Source: Nitrospinota bacterium (GTDB taxonomy: Bacteria > Nitrospinota > Nitrospinia > UBA9942). Taken from it: DNA of 12,715 bases. Location of the stretch: positions 1-12,715 of the forward strand of contig DNJG01000103.1 of NCBI GenBank assembly GCA_003489165.1. The letters are read 5' to 3'. The notes below the pieces were generated by a model. It was not told the origin of the DNA, did not search any database, and was given only the letters and a program-made list of their open reading frames with translations. Positions 1 through 5,084 of this stretch are shown here, one piece after another. The translations under genes were made by a program, and so were the position numbers. The first letter of the stretch is position 1, and every line of letters begins with the position of its first letter.

Positions 1-1
1 A

Positions 2-268
2 AGGATACCGTCACCATTACAGAAATTGACTAAGAATCAGTCTGAGGTTTCAGCTAATGGTAAAAACATCAAAGAACTGTTTTCAGATTTAGAAAAACAA
101 TATCCGGGATTGAAAGACAGAATTTATGATGAAAGTGGAAGCCTGAGGAGATTCATCAATGTCTATATAAATGAAGAGGATATAAGGTTTCTCAAGGGTG
201 AAGAGAGTGAAGTAAAAGATGGGGATGATGTGTCCATCATTCCGGCAATAGCAGGTGGAGTATTTTGA
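2..268 (+). CDS. MoaD/ThiS-family sulfur carrier protein, 5' partial, with GGVF tail
   Basis: A small beta-grasp (ubiquitin-like) sulfur carrier. Proteins of this family are adenylated at a C-terminal diglycine by a ThiF/MoeB enzyme and converted to a thiocarboxylate that donates sulfur. The reading frame is open from the left edge: an internal TTG at 26 could serve as a start, but the upstream codons read RIPSPLQKL, which matches the usual N-terminus of this family, so the true start lies a few codons outside the window. The visible 88 residues include a Leu-Arg-Arg-Phe-Ile-Asn segment and a late Asp-Gly-Asp-Asp-Val-Ser-Ile turn, both typical of CysO-like carriers. The frame ends in Ala-Gly-Gly-Val-Phe, so two residues follow the diglycine and would have to be removed before activation. 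The partner enzyme starts 19 bases downstream. Its link to a cysteine synthase suggests a CysO-like role rather than molybdopterin synthesis. Confidence 0.88.
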   Translation, partial: RIPSPLQKLTKNQSEVSANGKNIKELFSDLEKQYPGLKDRIYDESGSLRRFINVYINEEDIRFLKGEESEVKDGDDVSIIPAIAGGVF

Positions 269-287
269 AATTGGAGTGAAGTCCATT

Positions 288-1097
288 ATGTCATCATTTA
301 CAGAAGAACAGATTTATAGATACAGCAGGCATATAATCCTTCCGGAGGTTGGGGGAAAGGGACAGAAGAAACTTTTGGAATCAAGGGTTCTCCTTCTCGG
401 TGTCGGGGGTTTAGGCTCGCCTGCGGCAATGTATCTTGCAGCAGCAGGTATCGGAAATTTGGGGATTATAGATTTTGATGTTGTGGATATGAGCAACCTC
501 CAGAGGCAGATACTGCATGGCGTTGAGGATGTAGGGAGGTCAAAGGCTGAATCTGCAAGGGATACCATAAAATCAATTAATCCAGATGTAAAGGTAACTC
601 TTTATAAGGAAAGACTCTCATCGGAGAATATACACAGGATATTCAAGGATTATGACATCATTGTTGATGGATGTGATAATTTCCCGACAAGATACCTTGT
701 AAATGATGCGTGCATAATGTCAGGGAAGACAAATGTGCATGGGAGTATATTCAGATTTGATGGACAGGTTACTGTATTTAAGCCCAAAGATGGTCCATGC
801 TACAGATGTCTCTATCCGGAGCCTCCACCGGCCGGTCTGGTTCCAAGCTGTCAGGAAGCGGGTGTATTGGGCGTCCTTCCGGGGATTATAGGCACCCTTC
901 AGGCAGTTGAGGTAATAAAACTGATACTCGGGATAGGAAAGCCATTGATAGGCAAGCTCCTCCTCTACAATGCCCTTGATGCAGAGTTCAGGCAGGTCAG
1001 ATTGAGAAGGGATATTAACTGCCCTGTATGTGGTGACAACCCAACCATAAAGGAACTCATTGATTATGAAGCGTTTTGCGGTATAGCAAGACACTGA
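288..1097 (+). CDS. moeB: MoeB/ThiF-family adenylyltransferase (sulfur carrier activating enzyme)
   Basis: An E1-like enzyme that adenylates the C-terminal glycine of a MoaD/ThiS-type carrier using ATP. From ATG 288 the protein has 269 residues. The nucleotide-binding loop G-V-G-G-L-G is at about residues 39-44, an acidic D-F-D-V-V-D segment at 62-67, and N-L-Q-R-Q, which contacts ATP in the family, at 70-74. Two Cys-X2-Cys pairs (C171/C174 and C245/C248) are the structural zinc site. C188 in S-C-Q-E-A-G is the family's conserved cysteine near the active site. There is no C-terminal rhodanese domain, so sulfur must come from another protein. A GTG at 255 would add 11 residues and overlap the carrier gene. 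I prefer ATG 288 because GGAG (273-276) precedes it and the protein then begins in the usual way (F-T-E-E-Q-I-x-R-Y-S-R-H). MoeB, ThiF and CysO-activating paralogues cannot be told apart by sequence; context favours cysteine synthesis. Confidence 0.93.
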   Translation: MSSFTEEQIYRYSRHIILPEVGGKGQKKLLESRVLLLGVGGLGSPAAMYLAAAGIGNLGIIDFDVVDMSNLQRQILHGVEDVGRSKAESARDTIKSINPDVKVTLYKERLSSENIHRIFKDYDIIVDGCDNFPTRYLVNDACIMSGKTNVHGSIFRFDGQVTVFKPKDGPCYRCLYPEPPPAGLVPSCQEAGVLGVLPGIIGTLQAVEVIKLILGIGKPLIGKLLLYNALDAEFRQVRLRRDINCPVCGDNPTIKELIDYEAFCGIARH

Positions 1098-1101
1098 AGA
1101 C

Positions 1102-1129
1102 AGGGATTAGGATAGGGGTTAGGGATTAG
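1102..1129 (+). repeat. G-rich spacer with two copies of AGGGATTAG
   Basis: The 37-base gap between the adenylyltransferase and DsrE-like genes is mostly a degenerate repeat. AGGGATTAG occurs at 1102-1110 and again at 1121-1129, with GATAGGGGTT between them. The second copy supplies AGGGA, the only Shine-Dalgarno-like sequence before ATG 1135. It resembles TTAGGG-type simple repeats and may be a dispersed repeat. No function can be read from the sequence. Confidence 0.5.
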
Positions 1130-1134
1130 AAATA

Positions 1135-1458
1135 ATGGATAATAAGTCAAAGAAACAAAGGTTGGGGATTTTCCTTACTACAAGTCCTGAGAGTGAGAAT
1201 ACATTTACTGTTATAAAATTAGCCGAGGCAGCGATCTCGTCAGGAAAGGATGTCCAGATATTTTTAATGTGTGATGGGGTATATAACATTAACAATAAGG
1301 GCTTTATGTCATTGTTAGATAAAGGTGTATCAATTACACTCTGTGCCCATAATGCCTCAGAGAGGTCTGTTGAAAAAAGAGAGGGTATAAACTTTGGAAG
1401 CCAGTATGACCATGCCTATATTGTAAACGAATCGGATAGATTTTTATCATTTACATAA
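1135..1458 (+). CDS. DsrE/TusD-like sulfur relay protein
   Basis: A 107-residue DsrE-family protein. In the DsrEFH and TusBCD complexes the DsrE/TusD subunit carries the persulfide-forming cysteine that accepts sulfur from TusA. Features of the fold are visible. An N-terminal beta strand (L-G-I-F-L-T-T, residues 10-16) leads into a helix. A second strand (V-Q-I-F-L-M-C-D-G-V, 40-49) ends in the D-G-V turn common to the superfamily. A G-V-S-I-T-L-C segment places Cys70 where DsrE/TusD keep the active cysteine; C46 is a second cysteine. The assignment as the E rather than F or H member rests on Cys70 and on the two relatives downstream (1584 and 2903). The protein is somewhat shorter than typical DsrE. 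Transfer to the adenylated MoaD-like carrier is an inference from the operon. Confidence 0.75.
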   Translation: MDNKSKKQRLGIFLTTSPESENTFTVIKLAEAAISSGKDVQIFLMCDGVYNINNKGFMSLLDKGVSITLCAHNASERSVEKREGINFGSQYDHAYIVNESDRFLSFT

Positions 1459-1471
1459 AAACAAAAACTTA

Positions 1472-1567
1472 AACACACATGGCACAAATGGACGAATTAC
1501 ACAAATTAGAAAAACAGAATAATTTATCCTTTATTCGTGGCATTCGTATATTCGTGTAATATGTGTT
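1472..1567. repeat. Imperfect 35-bp inverted repeat inside the operon (MITE- or REP-like)
   Basis: The 125-base gap between the DsrE- and DsrF-like genes is almost entirely one imperfect palindrome. The left arm (1472-1506) and the reverse complement of the right arm (1533-1567) match at 26 of 35 positions, separated by 26 bases. Within each arm motifs such as ACACGAAT and ACGAAT recur in degenerate form. Since it sits inside a co-directional operon it would be transcribed as a long hairpin. A Shine-Dalgarno-like AAAGG (1571-1575) for the next gene lies just outside the right arm. It has no open reading frame and no transposase, so it is best described as a non-autonomous dispersed repeat. 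Confidence 0.72.
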
Positions 1568-1583
1568 CTAAAAGGTTTTAAAT

Positions 1584-1928
1584 ATGAAAAAGGTAACAGT
1601 AGTTTTACAGAAATCGCCATTTAATACACTTAGAAACTCAGAGGCATTGAGAATGAGCCTCGGTCTTACCCTTGCAAACAATGCAGTGAGTGTAGTTTTT
1701 ACACAAGATGCGGTATATAGCCTTTTGCCTTCACTTCCAGAGAATATTAAATCCCCTATCTTTGGAAGACATATTGAGATGCTAAATACATTAAAATGTA
1801 AGCTCATAGCAGAGAAGGAATCCATGGAAGAAAGGGGAATAAAAGAGGCTAAGTTTAGCGTAGAGGTAAAAAGCAGAGATGAGATTTTTAAACTCCTAAA
1901 GGAAAGCAAAGCTGTCATTACATATTAA
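1584..1928 (+). CDS. DsrF/TusC-like sulfur relay protein
   Basis: A 114-residue DsrE-superfamily protein that best fits the DsrF/TusC subunit type. The N-terminal strand and loop K-K-V-T-V-V-L-Q-K-S-P-F is followed by a helix with R-N-S-E-A-L-R-M-S-L-G-L (about residues 17-28), the DsrF/TusC-type nucleotide-binding-like helix. V-S-V-V-F-T-Q-D-A-V-Y (35-45) is the superfamily's second strand and Asp-X-Val turn. DsrF/TusC have no catalytic cysteine and are structural in the heterohexamer. Here the only cysteine is in the L-K-C-K-L segment, not at the DsrE position. ATG 1584 is preceded by AAAGG at 1571-1575. The gene is separated from its DsrE-like neighbour by the palindromic repeat and is followed 9 bases later by the cysteine synthase gene. 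Specific pairing with the gene at 1135 and the gene at 2903 is inferred. Confidence 0.72.
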   Translation: MKKVTVVLQKSPFNTLRNSEALRMSLGLTLANNAVSVVFTQDAVYSLLPSLPENIKSPIFGRHIEMLNTLKCKLIAEKESMEERGIKEAKFSVEVKSRDEIFKLLKESKAVITY

Positions 1929-1937
1929 GAGGTTATT

Positions 1938-2906
1938 ATGGCGAATATATCTACAGCAGAAAAAGCCGATATTCAAGTATTAGATGAGACACTGTTAAAA
2001 AAGATAGGCAATACCCCCATTGTAAGAATAAAAAACCTGGCAAAGAAATTTAAGGATGTTGAGATATATGCCAAGCTTGAATGGTACAATGCAGGTGGCT
2101 CAATAAAGGCAAGACCCGCACTAAGGATGATTGAGGATGGTGAAAAATCTGGGAGATTAACAAAAGATAAGGTCATACTTGATTCTACATCAGGTAATAC
2201 AGGTATTGCCTATGCCTTGATAGGGTTGGTAAAAGGATATAAAGTTAAACTGGCAATACCAGCAAATGTATGCAGAGAAAGAAAGAGACTTATGGGTGAG
2301 GTTTACAAGGCAGAATTAGTCCTCTCAGACCCAATTGAAGGCTCGGATGGAGCAATAAGGATGGCAAAGAAGATACTAAAAGAAAATCCTGATAAATATT
2401 TCATGCCTGACCAGTATAACAATCCATCAAACTGGATGGCACATTTTGATACTACATCAGCAGAAGTATTTAAACAGACGGAAGGGAGAATAACCCACTT
2501 TATTGCAGGGATTGGGACAGGCGGAACCGTTATGGGGGCTGGGAGAGGGCTCAAGAGGTTTAACCCAAATACAAAGATATTTGCTGTTGAACCGGCTGAG
2601 GCATTACATGGTATAGAAGGCCTTAAACACATGGAGACATCAATTAAACCGGGAATATATGACGAGAGTTTTTTGGATGGAAAGATAAGTGTAAAGACAG
2701 AAGATGCCTATAAAATGGTCAGTCTTCTGCAAGAAGAGGAGGGGCTCGGCGTTGGACACTCATCAGGTGCCGCAATGAGAGGTGCACTAGAGCTGGCGGA
2801 AAGGATAGGCAAGGGGGTTATAGTTACAGTTTTCCCTGACAGTTGTGAATGCTATGTTACTACAGGTAACTTCCAAAAATATAAGTATTCTAAACCCGGC
2901 AAATGA
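1938..2906 (+). CDS. PLP-dependent cysteine synthase (CysK/CysM family)
   Basis: A fold-type II PLP enzyme of 322 residues that forms cysteine from an activated serine (O-acetyl- or O-phosphoserine) and a sulfur donor. K-I-G-N-T-P (residues 22-27) is the family N-terminal signature. Lys57 in G-G-S-I-K-A-R-P-A is the Schiff-base lysine. T-S-G-N-T-G (84-89) binds the substrate carboxylate, and G-T-G-G-T (193-197) holds the PLP phosphate. The lysine loop reads N-A-G-G-S-I-K-A-R rather than the common N-P-T/G-G-S-I/V-K-D-R. After the E-P motif the sequence H-G-I-E-G-L-K-H-M places a lysine where Mycobacterium CysM has Arg220, a residue linked to phosphoserine recognition (hand alignment, needs checking). 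The Shine-Dalgarno AAGAGG is at 1927-1932. The stop overlaps the next start as ATGA (2903-2906), so the two are probably translationally coupled. With a MoaD-like carrier upstream, a thiocarboxylate sulfur donor is plausible; ordinary sulfide-using CysK activity is the alternative. Confidence 0.93.
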   Translation: MANISTAEKADIQVLDETLLKKIGNTPIVRIKNLAKKFKDVEIYAKLEWYNAGGSIKARPALRMIEDGEKSGRLTKDKVILDSTSGNTGIAYALIGLVKGYKVKLAIPANVCRERKRLMGEVYKAELVLSDPIEGSDGAIRMAKKILKENPDKYFMPDQYNNPSNWMAHFDTTSAEVFKQTEGRITHFIAGIGTGGTVMGAGRGLKRFNPNTKIFAVEPAEALHGIEGLKHMETSIKPGIYDESFLDGKISVKTEDAYKMVSLLQEEEGLGVGHSSGAAMRGALELAERIGKGVIVTVFPDSCECYVTTGNFQKYKYSKPGK

Positions 2907-3160
2907 AGATATTACATATATTAAGAGACCCAAATAATAAATATGCAATAGAAGCAATTACATCTCATGGAATTGACAATGAAACTGAATTAATCCTCAT
3001 GCATGATGCGGTTTATCTAAAAATCAGTTGTGCAGGTGTAAAAACTTTTGCATGTAAAAACGATGTTGATACAAGGGGTATCAAATCAGCATGGGAAACT
3101 ATAGATTACGATGATATAATAAAAAAGGTTTTTGAATCTGACCTCGTAACATGCTGGTAG
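2903..3160 (+). CDS. DsrH/TusB-like sulfur relay protein
   Basis: An 85-residue protein with the DsrH/TusB layout. It has a short M-K-I-L-H-I-L start, an E-L-I-L-M-H-D-A-V-Y strand and turn (residues 29-38, matching the family's L-L-L-L-Q-D-G-V), and a C-D-to-R-G-I segment (C51-K-N-D-V-D-T-R-G-I60). The C-terminal I-D-Y-D-D-I-I helix is followed by a terminal Cys-Trp; TusB/DsrH proteins also end at a tryptophan. Cysteines are at 43, 51 and 84. None falls at position 20, where DsrH of Allochromatium has a reactive cysteine. The start codon overlaps the cysteine synthase stop (ATGA), which ties the two products stoichiometrically. Together with the DsrE-like (1135) and DsrF-like (1584) genes it completes a DsrEFH-type set, split by the cysteine synthase gene. 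Confidence 0.75.
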   Translation: MKILHILRDPNNKYAIEAITSHGIDNETELILMHDAVYLKISCAGVKTFACKNDVDTRGIKSAWETIDYDDIIKKVFESDLVTCW

Positions 3161-3184
3161 ACAATACTAAGGAGAAATGTGGAA

Positions 3185-3439
3185 ATGGAGAAGATGAGAG
3201 GAGAAATAGGAAAGATTGATAAGGTGCTTGATATAAAAGGGGAGGTGTGCCCCTATACATTTGTCCGTTCAAAGCTGGCACTTGAGGACATGGAATCGGG
3301 GCAGGTCCTAAAGGTTATTGTGGACCACGAGCCTGCAACAAAGAATGTCCCCAGAAGTATGGAGAATGAGGGTAATAAGGTAATTGATATAAGTAAGATT
3401 AATGATACAGACTGGCAGATAATTGTTAAAAAGGGATAA
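3185..3439 (+). CDS. TusA/SirA-family sulfurtransferase
   Basis: A small TusA-like protein (84 residues from ATG 3185) that carries sulfur as a cysteine persulfide and passes it to DsrE/TusD-type acceptors. L-D-I-K-G-E-V-C-P-Y-T-F is the family's first strand and active loop. The persulfide cysteine is Cys22. The usual Cys-Pro-X-Pro is Cys-Pro-Tyr-Thr here, a variant I associate with a subgroup of TusA-like proteins. The strand around L-K-V-I-V-D-H-E-P-A follows, as expected. Start choice: AGGAG at 3170-3174 lies 10 bases before ATG 3185 and 4 bases before an in-frame GTG at 3179, so the latter would add only two residues. It follows the DsrH-like gene by 24 bases and probably feeds the DsrE/F/H-like proteins. 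Other TusA roles (tRNA thiolation, molybdenum cofactor) cannot be excluded. Confidence 0.87.
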   Translation: MEKMRGEIGKIDKVLDIKGEVCPYTFVRSKLALEDMESGQVLKVIVDHEPATKNVPRSMENEGNKVIDISKINDTDWQIIVKKG

Positions 3440-3443
3440 ATAT

Positions 3444-3938
3444 ATGACAAAAAAATATGTATCACTGACATTTCCGGAACGGCTTATAAAAGAACCAATA
3501 ATCTATAGATTGGGCAAAGATTTTGACATAATTCCAAATATTTTCAAGGCAAAGGTAAGCCACACAGAGGGGTGGATAATATTAAAACTGGAAGGTGAAA
3601 AGACAGAGATTAAAAAGGCAATAGATTATTTAAAAAATCAAGGGGTTATAGTAGAGGAGGGGGGAGAGGAGATTTTAAAAAAGGAAAAGGGTAAGAAGAT
3701 AAGTATGGTAAAGATTCATTTAACCTTTCCGGATATGGAAACAAGAAAACCGGTTATCCATGAAATTGGCAAGAAATACAATATAATTACAAATATAAGA
3801 AGGGCTGATATGACAGAAAAGACTGGATGGATGGACATGGAGATAATTGGTGAAGATTCTGATATTGATAAGGCAATAGATTACTTAAAAGAAAGAGATA
3901 TAAAGGTAAACCCCATTGAGGGAGATATAGTAGAATAA
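3444..3938 (+). CDS. Tandem NIL-domain protein
   Basis: A 164-residue protein made of two NIL domains, the ferredoxin-like fold first seen at the C-terminus of the methionine importer ATPase MetN, where it binds methionine. Domain 1 spans about residues 5-70 and domain 2 about 88-158, joined by a charged linker (71-87, E-E-G-G-E-E-I-L-K-K type). Both halves share a strand start (V-S-L-T-F-P / I-H-L-T-F-P), a P-I-I / P-V-I-H helix, a T-E-x-G-W or T-G-W-M strand and an identical A-I-D-Y-L-K helix, so the gene is an internal duplication. An in-frame TTG at 3423 would overlap tusA. ATG 3444 is preferred because AAGGGA (3431-3436) precedes it at good spacing. There is no ATPase or membrane segment. 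A free-standing NIL pair beside an Rrf2 regulator and cysteine genes suggests sulfur amino acid sensing; the ligand is inferred. Confidence 0.87.
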   Translation: MTKKYVSLTFPERLIKEPIIYRLGKDFDIIPNIFKAKVSHTEGWIILKLEGEKTEIKKAIDYLKNQGVIVEEGGEEILKKEKGKKISMVKIHLTFPDMETRKPVIHEIGKKYNIITNIRRADMTEKTGWMDMEIIGEDSDIDKAIDYLKERDIKVNPIEGDIVE

Positions 3939-3940
3939 TT

Positions 3941-4405
3941 ATGAAAATATCAACAAAGGGAGAATATGCCGTAAGGGCAATGCTTGACCTGACAGGACAA
4001 TCCCACAATTATCCTGTCCCTCTATCCAACATATCAATAAGACAGGGGATCTCACTCCACTACTTAGAACAGCTCTTTGTAAAATTGAGGAGGGCAAGGC
4101 TGGTAAACAGTATCCGTGGACCGGGGGGTGGATATGTCCTCGCAAAGAAATCATCTGAGATTACAATAGGCGATATACTGAGGGCTGTCCATGAAGACCT
4201 TTCCATATATGAGTGTGCCGATGGAAATAAAAATAAGATACAATGCGATAAGATTGAAAACTGCATTACAAGCATACTATGGCAGAGGCTTGCAAAACAT
4301 ATCTCTGAGGTTCTTGATTCCATAACCATTGACAATCTTTGCAAAGAGAATAAAAACGGGGGGCAGGAAAAGGGTGTGAGACACGCCTTCTCGTTCAGCA
4401 TTTAA
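3941..4405 (+). CDS. Rrf2-family transcriptional regulator with three-cysteine cluster
   Basis: A 154-residue Rrf2-family DNA-binding regulator (relatives include IscR and CymR). M-K-I-S-T-K-G-E-Y-A-V-R-A-M-L-D-L opens the winged-helix domain. L-S-N-I-S-x-R-Q-G-I-S-L-H-Y-L-E-Q-L (28-45) is the recognition helix region, and R-G-P-G-G-G-Y-V-L (59-67) the wing. Cysteines 92, 102 and 108 follow in the dimerisation region with spacing C-X9-C-X5-C. IscR uses C-X5-C-X5-C for its [2Fe-2S] cluster, so a cluster or another thiol-based sensor is plausible. The C-terminal S-I-L-W-Q-R-L and V-L-D-S-I-T-I-D-N-L-C pattern is common in Rrf2 regulators linked to cysteine metabolism. It starts 2 bases after the NIL gene stop without a strong Shine-Dalgarno, so coupling is likely. 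Autoregulation of this operon is inferred; the operator would lie upstream of the window. The stop is 10 bases from the converging rsmG stop. Confidence 0.93.
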   Translation: MKISTKGEYAVRAMLDLTGQSHNYPVPLSNISIRQGISLHYLEQLFVKLRRARLVNSIRGPGGGYVLAKKSSEITIGDILRAVHEDLSIYECADGNKNKIQCDKIENCITSILWQRLAKHISEVLDSITIDNLCKENKNGGQEKGVRHAFSFSI

Positions 4406-4411
4406 ACCTTT

Positions 4412-4427
4412 TGTTTCACGTGAAACA
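4412..4427. promoter_or_regulatory. parS: parS centromere site (ParB/Spo0J binding)
   Basis: TGTTTCACGTGAAACA is a perfect 16-bp palindrome identical to the parS consensus bound by ParB/Spo0J. ParB nucleates here, spreads along flanking DNA and recruits SMC to segregate the origin region. The site spans the end of rsmG: on the - strand the last three codons TGT-TTC-ACG and the stop TGA lie inside it. Its place about 2.8 kb from dnaA agrees with the known clustering of parS near oriC. parA and parB are not in this window. Confidence 0.95.
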
Positions 4428-5084
4428 TTTTTGTATTACTGCCAGTCTAAATTTTCTATCAAATATCGGTTTATTTATTTCAATAATTTCTTTAATAGTC
4501 CAGTTTCCTTTTTTAAATTCCGCATCTGCACCCTTTAGTTTTGACTCCAAGTCCTCTCCTTTCTGGGTAATAAATAGTCCGTTTGGTTTTAATATCTGAA
4601 ACGATGCCTTTAATAGGATGTCCATTTCAGCAACTCCTTTTGATAAGACCACATCATAACACCCTCTATATTTCTCTGCCATATCCTCAATCCGCTTTGC
4701 TATACATTCAATATCAGTTAAATTAATTTGCCTGCTTATATGCTTTAAAAATGCCACCTTTTTCCTTGAACTATCTAACAATGTAAAGGAAATATCGGGA
4801 TAGACTATCTTTAAGGGGATCCCTGGTATGCCTGCACCTGTTCCTATATCAAGTATATTTTTAGTTTCTTTATGATTGAATCCGTATGCAAAGGTAAGGG
4901 ATTCAAAAAAGAGCCTTATAATTATTGACTTATCATTTCTTATGGCTGTAAGGTTTATCTTTTTATTCCACTTTTTAAGCTCTGAGAGATATATGAGAAA
5001 TCTTTCTGTCTGGTTATCTATTAATTGAAACCCCAATTCAAGACATCCATTTTTAAGAAAATCTCTTAGGTTTTCCATTCTCAA
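4416..5084 (-). CDS. rsmG: 16S rRNA (guanine-N7) methyltransferase RsmG (GidB)
   Basis: Methylates N7 of G527 (E. coli numbering) in the 530 loop of 16S rRNA using S-adenosylmethionine. The 222-residue protein has N-L-T-A-I-R (residues 44-49), typical of RsmG, and the SAM-binding motif I-L-D-I-G-T-G-A-G-I-P-G-I-P (77-90). An acidic L-L-D-S-S-R-K-K-V motif (102-110) and a D-V-V-L-S-K-G (144-150) segment follow. Many RsmG proteins have S-R-A at the last of these, so K149-G150 is a mild deviation. Length is normal. The start ATG overlaps the mnmG stop (5081-5084, ATGA), the classic gidA-gidB arrangement. An alternative ATG two codons in (5078) is possible. The final codons C-F-T-stop are dictated by the parS site, which may constrain the C-terminus. 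Confidence 0.96.
   Translation of the reverse strand: MRMENLRDFLKNGCLELGFQLIDNQTERFLIYLSELKKWNKKINLTAIRNDKSIIIRLFFESLTFAYGFNHKETKNILDIGTGAGIPGIPLKIVYPDISFTLLDSSRKKVAFLKHISRQINLTDIECIAKRIEDMAEKYRGCYDVVLSKGVAEMDILLKASFQILKPNGLFITQKGEDLESKLKGADAEFKKGNWTIKEIIEINKPIFDRKFRLAVIQKCFT

Noticed and set aside
4370..4388. Possible terminator hairpin GGTGT-GAG-ACACC-like at the end of the Rrf2 gene
   Set aside because: The stem is only four clean base pairs, lies inside the coding sequence and has no following T-run.
4411..4599. 62-residue + strand frame beginning M-F-H-V-K-H
   Set aside because: The start is simply the parS palindrome read as codons and the rest is antisense to rsmG; no ribosome binding site or family resemblance.
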